From Haliotis asinina (lineage: Eukaryota > Mollusca > Gastropoda > Lepetellida > Haliotidae), in the NCBI RefSeq assembly GCF_037392515.1, contig NC_090288.1, positions 9,775,969 to 9,839,968 on the forward strand: a stretch of 64,000 nucleotides of DNA. The letters run 5' to 3'. The notes below the pieces were generated by a model. The model did not search any database and was not told the DNA's origin. It saw nothing but the letters and a program-made list of their open reading frames with translations. Below, one piece after another: positions 48,873 to 61,347 of this stretch (positions within the stretch are counted from its first letter, which is position 1; every line of letters begins with the position of its first letter). The position numbers were made by a program, and so were the translations under genes.

Positions 48873-51829
48873 ACAAACTGACAACACTTGACATACCACA
48901 ATTTGTCTAATAACTGTTCCAAGTGCCATTAAACAAGACTAAAATTACTGAAAATGACAGAACTGTAAAATAGACAGCAAATTAAACTGTACGACTGTAA
49001 ATTTTATTTACAATGATTTATTTTTACCTGACATGTGTCAGACTTTGGTTAATGAGATAACATCCAAACTCATAAAACAAAAGATATGTTTCACAAGACA
49101 TATGTCAGATTAATACATAAATACGACCAGACTGTCACAAAGAATAGTCAAATTTCATTAGGATTTTCATTAATAAAGTGGCAGTGACTGTCAGCAATAA
49201 CAATACTTCAAAATACTTACAAACAGTATGTATTTTAGAGAAAGAAAACAAAGGCACTATTTATTCGATCAGATACATAACTGGAACAATAACTAAGCTT
49301 TTAACCTGATATTTAGCAAAAAGATTCCTAAGCCATTTTGCAAACTACATGTATAATTGAAATTGGACCCACAGATAAAGTGGATGATTATAAAAATCAG
49401 TATGAAAGTCAATTCTTTTCTACCTGTTGCTGATGTAGAAAGAGGCAAGTTTTTGAAGCCTGTGCTCATGTGGCGCTTCACGACCCCACATGACCTTATA
49501 CAGTCATTACTTCTGTCAATATCTTCATGTCAGATCTTGAAGTCGTTCACAAAAGTATTCCTGTTTCATGGAATTACATATACAGTTGTCTAGACATCCT
49601 CAACAGAAGTAACGTGTAGGTTACAATTGAAAACTAAGGCCATTTACAGGGCTTGCCCTATATGGAGACTGACCTTTCTCACTAATGCTTAGATTTGTGA
49701 GATCCCATACTGGTTTAAATTTGTAAAATTATGCAAAGCATTTATAAAAAGCCTTGATGGACCCCAAATGTCAAGGTTTGGAAGACGAGATCAGAATCTT
49801 GGACGCAGGGCAACGGGGTGTTTCTTCCACTCTGAAGATGTCAGTTGTTAGGACACCTGTCTGGGTTAACTTTACGTGAGATTGTCACACACTCTGCCGC
49901 ACAATGTTATGGGGAAGGAGAAGATGAGATGGGGAAATGTCCTCTTGACGGACTTTGGTGTTGTTACTGCTAAGTGCTATAAAACCTAGGACAGTCTACT
50001 TTCTCACAAGCTCTCCCCTCCTCAAAATACAAACTTCACACAGAATGCATAAAACCACATACACCTCTTATGATATTGCTATAACGTATAGTATTTCCTG
50101 GGTGAGATTCCATAAGGGGTGTATTCACATCATGGCAAGATATGGGGGAAGGTTACGTAACAAGTCTGCTACTGAAAACACACAAGTTAAAATACTGATA
50201 CTTTGTCTATGAGATAAAACTGACAATGACAATGATAATATTCATACTTTTGAATTGTCCATGATCGCTACAGAAATGATGGTCTGTTGAGAAATGCAGT
50301 ATTATCTCAATGTCGGTATGTTTACAACCTAACTGCTAACACTAGCTGTATAAATCTTTGAAAACAAGACATGAGACAATTGTGTGAACACAAATATACT
50401 CACCATGAAACCTTGAGACTCATTAGTGTAAATATAGCCACTTGCTTCAGTCAACTGTTTTAAACTAGATTTTGCAAAATATTCCATATTGTTTAAAGGT
50501 GCTGTTTGCAAATGAAGTGATTCATTCAAACAAAGTCGAAATGTTCAAAAGATTATTGTCATAAGTTCAATAAATGATGAACCTTCACATGCACAATATC
50601 TGCGCATGCTTTTCAGCAATTTGATGCATTATCCTCAAGCAAATTATCTGCATAAGCTTTGTAGTTGGTTCCCCCTCAGTGGAGAAATTCATCTTCGATG
50701 TAACCATATATATATATATAAAAGATATTATGAATGCTTTAAGTGAGTCAAAATTTAAGTATATGTCATGGCGTATATATATACATGATAAATATATTTG
50801 TGAAAACTGCTGTTTCAGACATAGAAACAAATGTCAAGCTGAGGGACGAATTTTTCAATAGGAAGAGAACTCCAGATTTATGTTTGTTCAAATGGCCTAG
50901 ACACTAGGAAAACTTATGATAACATGTTTGTTTAAAGCACATTCATATACTAACAGTACCCATTTATTGCTGGGACATATAAAAATACTCCATGATTAAC
51001 ACTAAGTATACCAGCAATGATTAACACTAAGTATACCAGCACTGAAAAAGCACACAAATAAAATGTAATGACACAATTACAATGCAATGACAGATGAATT
51101 TGTGTACATGTTTGAGACATCAATGAGGGCTTCATCTAGTTTTACCCAAACGATTATTCATTTACCTACAGAGCACAAGCAAATCAATTCAGCCTTTCAA
51201 AGAAAAGAAAGATCTGTTAAGTCTCTTTTCAACACCTACAGACATCATTCTGCAGGATTCATCCTCTTGGAAATCTGAAAGCTATTCCTGATTCTTCTGA
51301 GTTGCTAGAACTGCTATAACATAAAAATGTTTTTGGCAGGATGGAGAGAAGGTTTTCTAAGCACTTGATTCTGTTTACATTAAAATTAATTTGAAAAGAA
51401 ACAGTAGAAAACATGAAATCTGAGAAAACTTTCATTCTTACATAAAGGAACACTCCTCTCGAGTAATCTAAGCACTACATGACACTACCTAAAAAGTTGA
51501 AAACTGATGTACAACAGCACCAAACGAAATCATTTCTCCAGCACACTATGGTGACATATGTATAAAGTGATAAAGGGGATTTAGTTTGACGCACTTTACT
51601 ATACACTATACTATAATGGTAAAATTACACAAACAAAATAAAATGTTTGACAAGTTCATGACAATGACAGATAAAATCCCAGGTCTGGTGTTTGGCTGGT
51701 ACAAATTAAGAATGGTATTGATAAAATCCAGGTTCTATCATTGTGAATACTATCATGGTACTGCCAATTCATGCTACTTAAACCCATATATTCAATTACA
51801 ATATGTGTATCTGAACACTGAATAGAGTA

Positions 51830-51984
51830 GGTGTTAGTTTTATGCTTCTTCAGCAGTATCCCATCTATATCACAGCCAGGGACACCAGAAGTGGGCTTCG
51901 CACATACCCATGTGGGGATTCAAACCTGGGTCTTTGGCATGATGATCGAACACTTTAACCACTAGACTAGCTAACAGCCCCACA
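51830..51984 (-). mobile_element. tRNA-like SINE family 2
   Basis: On the minus strand it begins GTGGGGCTGTTAGCTAGTCT, has the A-box-like TAGTCTAGTGGTT and the B-box GGTTTGAATCCCC, then TGCGAAGCCCACTTCTGGTG. This is the clearest tRNA-derived head in the window and matches the copy at 8872. Confidence 0.75.
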
Positions 51985-53043
51985 ATGAATAAGAACGTGT
52001 AGAGATATTCAGCTTGAGGGGCATAAAATGAAGGACAAATAATTCCTACAATTGTTTGATATCGAAAGCTACATCTATTGCTGGACATGAGACTAAGTTA
52101 CATTTTTACTCTTGAAAGACTGCCAAAGCAATCTGCAAATATCCTGAATCTATAGAACTGTTTATACAACAGTTACATTGAACACAGGTTCAGTGATGGT
52201 TGAAGTAAACAGGCTTCATGTTCTATCTATATACTGCAACTGTACATAATTAAGTATGGAACAGATCAACCAGTGACTGGAAACAGGTACTGGTTTTGTC
52301 AACATGGATGCCACAGGTTCAGCCACTGATAATGGCCTCTTTTAGATGAGTCTGGTGACAAGCATGAGGTACCAGAAATCTACCAGTATTTAGTCATCGA
52401 CTAATCTTATCAACATGGGCACATGAGTGTACCCTTATTAAGAACACTGTATTACAACAGACAAGAGTTGGGTTGCAGAGAAGACAAAGATATCTGTAAA
52501 GCCAAGCATTTATGGCCCCTATCCCATCACTGTCACTATCACATCTACAGAATGTTATGTTATGAAATAATAATTCATAATTCCAGTATGACAAAAATCT
52601 ACATGGACGTGTTGAGATTGAGGCAAACTAATGCATTAATTTGAACATGAATATTGTTTGTAATAAAAAGAACTCCACCTAGTGAAAATATTTGTCTCAT
52701 AATACAATTAGTTCTTTCCCAAATTGGTTCTGTGTCTGTTCATCTTGTGGACATGGTTTTCTGTCAAACAGAACAGAGATAGCTGTCCTCTTTCAGTCAA
52801 TATGGCTGCCATTGTGGCCATGTTTAAAAATTAGTTCACAATTTCTGTGATCTTGTACACCAGATGACCAATGAGGCAGTGAGTTTGGAGTTAAGGACAC
52901 AGTCTAATGTTGACCACGTTATCCGAGCAGATAAGTGTATGTGCCAGGATGTCTGACCACAACACTGATGACTGATTTCATGCTGCTGGTTGGGATGTTG
53001 CTTGTCTCAGATGAAACACTGGATTGACAGCAGATTGATTCTT

Positions 53044-56000
53044 CTAGGAAAAGCTCATCTGGAAAATACAGCAGAACATTAACAATCATCATTCAGTTTT
53101 TTAGGATAAATGAAATATTTAGGGGTGTTAAATATTTATATATATATTTTTTTGATAATTTAACTCTTACAAGATTACGGTTACCACCATAAAACAAGTT
53201 CATGAGACATCATATTAATAAGAGTTTGAAAAGTGGTCAAAGAGTTGTGGTGACCTTGAAAACAAGGTCAAGGTCACCTAAATCGACTAGGGTCTGCTTA
53301 ATCCCCCAAAGTAGGCTGGAACCAAATTTGAAAACCTTGGGTACAACAGTTCATGAGATATTGTGTTAACGAGAAAAGGGATGTACGTTGCAACAGGAGA
53401 CAATTAGCAAATGAAAATCTGGGGTATGTATATGTGAGAATGTGAGAAACGTTCTTACTGTATTGGGATACTGAGCAAGAATGACCCCTGAATGTACACC
53501 ATCTGTAGTCAGCATATTCGTCACAGACTGACCTGCAAACAGAAATTGTCATTGAACATTCTGTGATTGAAGGGACAACAGATTTGGTCCTGACTGTTTA
53601 GAAGTGTGCATAATACATAAGAGTTTGTAACTTATCAAAGAACTTGGTCAAAAGGTCTTGAAAGGTCAAATCCTGGCAACAATTCATCAAAAGCAAGTAT
53701 TGTAACAAAAACACTGAAAGCATTTATATTCACACGCATGTTGCTTAAGGCCAGTGCTACAGTTGTCATTTCTCCAAACACTGCACTAAGCAATAATACA
53801 ACTATGAAAAAACAAAAACAGATTCAGGGATTGACATCAGGAGCATCGATCCATGCCACTGAGCTACAATGACATGTTTATGACAACTAGGTATTGCAGA
53901 AGACTAATTCTAACAAAACAAGTCTGAAACAAAGTAGAACGTATGGTTTATTCAATTGGAAGACATTTACACCTTGATGTGCTCTGTATCCAATCCAAAT
54001 GTAACACTCTCCTGACTGAATGTTATTATGTTAAACTATTCCTGTTATGCTGAACAGTTGAAAGAGTCAGTTACAATGAGAGTTGCTTACCAAAAGATTC
54101 TTCTCCAACCATTTCTTCCATGCTAGCATCTTGAGCAGCATTCACAGTAAGCACTTTGTCTCCCTTTGATGACTGAAACACAGGGGATACTAGTCATTTT
54201 GCAAAACCGGGGTGAATTCATGCATGCAGAAGTGCAACATGGTTATAAAGATGTATTTAAGATCGTAATTAAGATTATCTTTGGTTTACTTCAAAATATT
54301 TCAAGGTGTTTAGTATGAAAAAATTTATGTGTTGAATGAAAGTGTTACGAGTATTCTGTGTTCTTGGAAGTTCAATCAATATGCAATGCCAGTCTTGACC
54401 CCAGATGAAACAAAGCGATAAAAAACAAAGGATCTGACCAGATTACTGGCTATAGAAGAGTGCATGGCTATAGAAGAGTGCATGGCTATAGAAGAGTGCA
54501 TGAGTGGAACTCAACATTACTACACACACAGGAATGAACTGGAATATGAAAATGAGATATTGTGAAAGACCAGTCTGAGTAAATTTATTCTCAGTACTTC
54601 TTGCTACACTCCACTACTGAGTCTTAACAAAACCTTATGGGAGGTCGTGTCAGGTAACCTTTGAGATTGACCAATCAGAACACAGTTTACAAAATCGCGA
54701 AAGTGCACATCTGAACCAACCTTTTGAACTTTTTATCTCGAAAAGGTTCATACTCGAATGATTCCGAATGCTTTATAGCGTACGCTCGCTTCCGGGTGAT
54801 GACACGGCTTACGTACAACCATGACAACGGTGAGTGAACAGTTGCTGAAGGCAGTGTTTTTGGCAATATTCAAAGATGCTATCTAGCAGAAATATTAGCT
54901 AAAGGTAACCATGTCAACAGAAACCCCAAAGCGTGTATACTGCAGGTCAAATAATTGTGTTATATGTGGATTTCAGTTTGTGGAGAGATCTGTGTCAGTG
55001 ACCTGAATATTTTGAAAGTCCCTCCGATACCTAAATAGTTGCCGTTGTCTGATTGGTTAATTCTACTTAACCGTTCCGCGACTGGACGCTCAAAGGTTAC
55101 CTGATGCAAACTTCTACTAGGTTTTGTTAGACTCAGTGGTGGAGTGTAACAAAATACACTGAGACTAAGCTTACTTACACTGGTGAAAGACAAGTTTCTC
55201 TTACTTCTCTATATTTTTGCAGATATGCCTTAAGGGGTTCAACATAGTTGTCAAACCCTAGAGTTGACATGGCAAACAAAATGTCTTCTCCGTTAATGGT
55301 CTTCCGTTTCTCTTGATGACATCGCTCACTTGCTCTGAGCAGGGTCAAGGTCAACACACACATCCCAGAACCTACACTTGTTATTGTGCACGTCTACCAG
55401 CACACTAAACATTTCCCTTACAGCTATGGCAGATATGTTCATAAACCACATTCCCTCTGCAACGAATAGGAGACACATGATGTGGAACAACACAACATAT
55501 CCTGAGTTCGAAACCTACTCAGAAAATGGAGAATGAGAGAGAGATTGCCAAAACGCTGATTTGACCAACATTATCGTTAAAATGAGATTGAGGGGGTTTG
55601 AACTAAGTGGCCTTTGCTACTACACTGGTGAAAACAATGAGCATGGTAACACTCAAACTACGGATTTTCATACATGGTGAATCAGGAACTGAAACCTACT
55701 ACCAGATTCCAGCACAAGTGAGTGATGAATCTGTCAAAAGTGAAATCAAGATCACAGGATCACCATGGTGATTTAGGGTAAGAGGAGACAGCTATCCGCC
55801 AATGTTGGTTCAAATAAACAGACTGGACTGGACACTGTGGCCACTGATTTTCATAATGGGTAATGGGGTCATTCTGGCTACCTGTCAATTCTGTCAATGT
55901 GATGCTGCTCCAAATAAATGGGTGAGGACTAAGCTTCCAATTATTGACAGAAACATTTACAGGTATGAAAATAGTATTTTCCATTGAGACATCCTAAGAT

Positions 56001-58309
56001 CTTCATGGAAACGTAAAAATCTGTTGATAACTAAAAATACTGAATGCTAACAGTGGAAGCATGAAGGATACTCGCTGGTGATGAAGCTGATGAACTCTGA
56101 TACACACTCCTGAACACATTCCTTGGCATCTTTTGCAATCTGAATGAGATAATGTTAGCATTCTGTTAATTACAATCAGCATGGGCATTATATTTAATGT
56201 GGAAGAGTCCACAGAACCTCCCCTACAAAAATAGATTCAGTCTGCTGAAATTACGCAATTTCTGGGCATACTTAACCAGATATTACTTATCTCTAATGAA
56301 CATATTAAATGGCTATTTACCAAAATTCTTCCAGAGATTCTAAATTTATTATCACATTTGTATTTTCTAAAAATCAGAGTTTTTTACAGACAAATCAGAG
56401 AGTAAATTTTGTGTTTGAAAATGGGAGTAACTCCTTCAAAATCAGAGTGGTTGGCATCTCTGCACTCAGCAATATTCCAGCTATATGGTAGTGGTCTATG
56501 AATAATCAAGTTGGGACCAGACAATCATGTGGTCAACAGCATGAGCATTGATCTATGCAAGTGATCTATACCTCTTACAACAAGTATGGGTCACTGGAGA
56601 CCAATTGTAACCCTGATCTTCATGGATCTGATAGTAACAGATTATCCCCATGGAATGGCAACTGCAAATGACACAGCTGCTTTGCTAGCAGGTGGGACTC
56701 ACATTTAGAAAAGTTCAGTTAAGTGAAAAACTTGAGAAATGAGTAATTAAAGTAAAGCTATTTAGAAAAATGATCTGGGAAATATTCAGCAATGAAAACT
56801 GTTAAACTACCTTTCCATTGGGTGGTATTGATTTCTTCATGATTCTTGCAACATTTGCAATAGGTAAAAATCGATCCTGCAAAGAAGAAAAACATCCATC
56901 ATTTAATAAAAGAATGTGAAAATCACACAAAAGTTTGAAATGTTTTTTTAACTTAGTTAAACACAAACACGTTCATCAGGGCATCAGCTAATCTTGTCTT
57001 GTCATGAAATGCACAGTTTAACATTAATAACAAGTCCAAGGATACCACTGACATAAGACGTTGATATGTACACCATGGGATAACATCATGATCCAAGTCC
57101 CAACCTACCTGTTCTCTGAGTGGCTCATCTGTCTTCGTTTCCTCATCCCCTTCCCCTGATGCTATGACCTCATCACCATCACCTGAAATAGATGCTCTAC
57201 GTAAAGAGAGCTACAGATCCACAGCTCATGGCTACAGTGCATTCAACTTTTATGTGGGCTTCCAGCTACTGCTGGAATGAGTATGTTTTTCAGGAGCTTT
57301 TAGGGATACTAAAATTTTTGTCATGAATGAGGTACATTAGAAACGGGCTTCATACACCATATCCTGGTCAGGAAATGGAACTTAGGTCTTCAGTCTGACA
57401 GTGAGTGCTTGAATCATTAGACTACCCCACTACCAAGACAAACACCAGCTACGGCTCTAAATCATCCTCGATATCTCCTGGAAATATGTTCTGATACGTC
57501 TCCACTTTACCCTGGATGCATCTACGGCTCGGTCCGAAAATTTCATTACCTCCCCATACTGGCTCGAATCCTCACAATCTGCCAATCAGCTAAGCCGCCG
57601 TTACAACTGAACTTGCCAGTGTCAATAACCATTGCGGTTGCAACTGCGTAGGTTTTTCCGCAATATGACTCAGATTTAGGAGAAATCATGCAGACACATT
57701 GATAGGTTTGGAAACTAAATAAACTATTGGCAAGAACTCTGTCTGCCTCTTTCAGAGAACCTCTGCATGGTTTGTTTTGCCATGTTTAATCGGTTAGATA
57801 ATATAAAAAGCGAAAGTGTGTTGTGATTGGCTCACATAACTTCCAGCTGTATACACCTGATTGGATAAAAAGTCAGCCAAGGGAGGTAATAAAATTTTCA
57901 GACCGAGCCGTAGATGCATCCAGGGTATAGTGGAGACTTATCAGAATGTATACCCTGGAGAAATATAAATGACACTAAACAAAAGTGAATCATTAAATTG
58001 ACAGGCTTCACACTCTGTATCTTTGAGTGAAATCAAACCCTGGTCTTTGATGTGATAAACAAACACTCACACAACCAGGCTACTCTACACCTTATCATTT
58101 GAAAATACACAACATACTATATATATGCCATCCAAAGTGCTGCCATGGGTTCCTGGTGTGTTGTCACCCAGTTTGGCATGAAACTGTAAATGTGCAATAT
58201 TACCACGGAGACAGTATTTGTACGAACCTCCTTCCATCTGATACTGATTGCTGCCTGTCAGGAACGACTCACTTAGACTGTTGTCCCCGGAACCTTCAGC
58301 TGTCTCCAT
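53044..58309 (-). CDS. NFYB: NF-YB, CCAAT-binding factor histone-fold subunit, eight exons
   Basis: Coding exons, in gene order: 58228-58309, 57109-57182, 56811-56876, 56072-56139, 55205-55334, 54091-54172, 53459-53532 and 53044-53058. All borders are GT-AG with matching phases, for 196 residues. Residues 53-140 are the NF-YB histone fold: [60 protein letters not shown] and [20 protein letters not shown] pairs with NF-YC, and NF-YA then joins to bind CCAAT boxes in promoters. The core is nearly identical to vertebrate NF-YB from memory. The C-terminus is short and ends MSFS; another last exon may exist. The 5' UTR and promoter lie further right. Confidence 0.95.
54448..54501 (+). repeat. 18-bp tandem triplication
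   Basis: GGCTATAGAAGAGTGCAT occurs three times in a row without differences, in an intron of NFYB. The identity suggests a recent expansion. Confidence 0.9.
54583..55172. mobile_element. MITE with about 100-bp inverted ends
   Basis: The left arm (TTACACTCCACTACTGAGTC-like: CTACACTCCACTACTGAGTC, then AACAAAACCT and CAGGTAACCTTTGAG, GACCAATCAG) is mirrored on the right (CTGATTGGTTAA, CTCAAAGGTTACCTGATG, AGGTTTTGTTAGACTCAGTG, GTGGAGTGTAAC). Total length is about 590 bp with no coding capacity. Its right end lies about 30 bp from the donor of NFYB exon 5. Confidence 0.75.
56460..56632 (-). mobile_element. SINE family 1 copy in NFYB intron
   Basis: CTGCACTCAGCAATATTCCA, GGACCAGACAATCATG, GGTCAACAGCATGAGCATTG and TTCATGGATCTGA follow the family order in reverse. 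It is moderately degraded and lacks most of the tail. Confidence 0.7.
57471..57969. mobile_element. MITE/foldback element with about 80-bp inverted ends
   Basis: The left arm contains GTCTCCACTTTACCCTGGAT, GCATCTACGGCTCGGTC and ATTACCTCCC; the right arm contains GGGAGGTAAT, GACCGAGCCGTAGATGC and ATCCAGGGTATAGTGGAGAC. About 330 bp separate the arms. It lies in NFYB intron 1. No coding capacity. Confidence 0.8.
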
Positions 58310-58540
58310 TCTGAAGTCAGGCAAAATCACAATATTCAATAAGCAGTGGTGGAATTAGAAAATATTGTTTTAAATCAGCTAAACAGCAGAACTAGGCTAC
58401 AGCACACTGCCAAATTCTCATTTTTGGCAAACCTTAGTTCTTGGTTTTGCTAAACAATAACTGAAGACATCCAATTAAGTGTCCAGCTCTCATCTAACCA
58501 AGCAGACTGTCCATCTCATACTGCAACAAGATAACATTTA

Positions 58541-58803
58541 CCCATGAAGGTCTCGGAGTAGGATAGGCCTTCAGTAACCCATGATTACCATAAAAGGCGA
58601 CTATGCTTGTCGTATGAGGCGACTAACGGGATCAGGTGGTCAGGCTCACTGACTTGGTTAACATGTCATCGGTTCCCAATTGCGCAGATTGATAGTTATG
58701 TTGTTGATCACTGGATTGTCTGGTCCAGACTCGATTACTTACAGACCACCACCATTTAGCTGAAATATTGCTGAGTGTGGCGTAAAACTAAACTCACTCA
58801 CTA
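58541..58803 (+). mobile_element. SINE family 1, near full length
   Basis: It runs from ATGAAGGTCTCGGAGTAGGA through AAAAGGCGACTATGCTTGTC, GGGATCAGGTGGTCAGGCTC and TGGTCCAGACTCGATTACTT to GTGGCGTAAAACTAAACTCA plus CTCACT. It lies 230 bp upstream of the NFYB start codon, probably in a 5' UTR intron. Confidence 0.8.
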
Positions 58804-61299
58804 CAGTGAGAAGTTGTATCACAGACAGCAGGCTCTACTAAAATTCACCCACAGCAATTTATCTGACATCCCAATATTTTCTTTCACTCACTTTGTAAAT
58901 TTTGAAAAATCCTTTTTAAAACATGTCTGGAATGGAACTTATCTGTTTGAAACTATTGCCACTACAGTGTTTACGAATGGTGGTTCAAAGTAACAGGACA
59001 CTGGGTCTTGTAAGTTTCAGACGTCTGTCTGACCAACCACTGAAAATTCACAGGACCCACAGAACAAAATTAAACACACATTTCAGATTTAACAACTTCA
59101 GACAAAGTCATTGTAATATATTCAGTCAGGCACTGGGGCCAGCAGGTTGGGGACTACTGTCTGACCATTGGCAAATGTGCCAGATTTGTCAGACGGTCAG
59201 ACACTATTCGTGAACACTGCCACTGAGCTAGAGTAAAGTTTCTCTCTTGGCCACAAAGAGCTGTTCTGATATGACCTGATAAGGGTTGTCCTCAGATCTT
59301 GAACAGTGGCCCTTAGAACTGAGACACTATTGTCATGAGATTGCCCATGGTCTTAACAAGAAAATATGACCTCTAAATATGGCTGTAGATATGCCAATCT
59401 CAAGTTTAGATGAGGCACTTACTACGTAGTACTATCATGGCCCTTGAAATCTTTAGCAAAATTAGGGTCAGGAACATGTGCCGAGTCAACAACCTACCTA
59501 CATTTTCTCAGTGTCCTCATTGAGTGGGATTAGAATCAGTATTAAGTCGCACAAGTTATTCCACTTTCTGGTAACATAAAATGTTCACTGGACTTATGTT
59601 TGGTATCTTTTTAATTAATTAAACCTAAGATTTCATTCAGTATTGTTTCTATAAATTTATGCAAAATCATGTGTCCCTCAGATTCTGAAAACTTCTGTTC
59701 ACTGATAATTTATGAAATAAGACTTCACCAACAACCTGTCAACAAGCACTACTCTGTCAGTGTCATATGACATATGTTCCAAACCTGCTATGAAATATAG
59801 CTTATTTACTTTCATATCAAACCACTGAAAAATAATAGTCAAATCAACATGTAGGTAAAATATATCAGTTCCAGAATTTCTTTAACATAATGAGCAACTG
59901 AGCATGATACAAGCAAAACTGAAGATAATCAACATAAACACCTGGATAGTAGAGCACTATCAACATGTTTGATTCATGCAGGTAATTTAGGCTGCTGGGT
60001 TTGTTGGCTTAGGTGCAATGGGCATCATGTTGTGACCAAGTGATGGGTCTTAGGTTAACCTACTATTCTAAACCATGTCTAGGGCTGTTCTTGGAATTGT
60101 TTGGTTTCTGTACTGGTGAATAAACAGGAAATGATTCTTGAACATGGAAAAAAAATCCGGTAGTGGTAACATTTTGGTTGGGATTGTGATTTTGTACCCC
60201 TGCAGTATCAGGATTCATTGTGTACCTGTGAATATCAGCACATAGTTCTACAAGCTACATGTCGACCTAGTGTGTCAAATTTACGAAGATTTGTCAGATC
60301 GCGTCGTTACTCGGCTTTGGCGAGGTCATCTTACAAAAGAAAATGGCGGAGAAACCTGAAAACATCCGAAACTGTTTATAAGAGTTAGGTAGGGTGATCA
60401 CGACATCCATGTAGATGGAATATGGTTTGAAAGAGTTGCACGTGTAGTCTATTGGCCAAAGGATAATAACAACAAACCTGGGTGATTGAGACGAGCTTGA
60501 GAAATTGGTTGGTCAACGCACGAGCCAGTGAGATTGCAGCAGGGCCTAGCCACTCAGCGAAGAATGCAGTCAATGATTTAACAGGATACTAGTTTACTAC
60601 AGACATATTGCAGCAGTTAAGGCAACAGTAAGATTTATACATGAAATACTTCCAAACTCGGTCTCCTTCTTTTCTGTCACATATTTCACTTCCTATGAAA
60701 GAGAGTATATGAATATTACTAGATAGCAGTCAAGAGTTTCCTACATTTCATTTGAGATAGGTAAAGCGTAATTAATATGTTGTGAGGAGTGCTGTATATG
60801 GGTAAGTTGTTTTCAAGGAAAGTAGTGCAAATGTGACGGGAAGGGGCGATGTAGATAGAATCGTCACTGGACGCTTGAAAAGAAAAATACTTGACATACA
60901 GAGATTGTAATGAATTCACAACTGGTTTCCCTCTGATGCTGAGTAGTTGAGGTTGAATTGTTCATTGATGTAAGCAAGTATTTTAAGCAAAATATGAAAC
61001 ATATGACTGGCCGGTTTGGGAGTACCTGCACGAACCTTTTATAACGTGATAAATAGTGCGATATTATTCAAACGTTTACGCTTTGTTCTATCATTAAAAC
61101 ACATGCTGTGGCATCCGTATCAGCAATTTGTTTCATGATAAAGTGATTGTTTGCTTTGTCAAGACATAAGTCATGGGCAATCAATTTTCCTTGGAAAATA
61201 TTGTAGATTTCTACGCCAGTCGGAAGTGACGTTTGGGGAATTACCCGTCTGCAGAGGATTGACGAAACAAGACTTCTATCCTTCCGACGAAAAGGCATA
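58804..61299. other. NFYB upstream region with possible promoter
   Basis: No coding exon is supported. A CpG-richer patch at 60290-60360 (CAGATCGCGTCGTTACTCGG, AAAATGGCGGAGAAACC) contains a YY1-like ATGGCGG and could mark a promoter or noncoding first exon. Just before the ubiquitin-like exon, 61218-61231 has CGGAAGTGACG, an ETS-type site common near transcription starts. Confidence 0.35.
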
Positions 61300-61347
61300 A
61301 TGCGACTCACTGTTAAAGTACTGAACGGAGACGAATGCACAATTGCC
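61300..61347 (+). CDS. First exon of a ubiquitin-like protein, probably UBL4
   Basis: ATG at 61300 opens 16 codons, MRLTVKVLNGDECTIA, then a GTGAGT donor in phase 0. This matches the first beta hairpin of a ubiquitin fold and most closely the start of UBL4A/GET5 (M-x-L-T-V-K-x-L-x-G-x-E-C). UBL4 works with BAG6 and GET4 in delivering tail-anchored proteins to the ER. I found no later exon before 64000, so the gene should continue beyond the right edge. With only 16 residues the identity is tentative. Confidence 0.55.

Larger units (their letters stand above)
47141..53043. other. Convergent 3' region between gene B and NF-YB
   Basis: No coding exon is supported. The left part is probably the gene B 3' UTR; the right part probably includes the NF-YB 3' UTR (AATAAA on the minus strand near 49010-49020). 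It contains an AT-rich run (47253-47290), a degraded SINE family 1 copy (48720-48872), a 24-bp tandem duplication near 50993-51041 (GATTAACACTAAGTATACCA) and a tRNA-like SINE (51830-51984). Confidence 0.5.

Noticed and set aside
51895-51984. A functional tRNA gene on the minus strand
   Set aside because: A- and B-box-like blocks are present but no cloverleaf forms, and the sequence continues into a SINE body.
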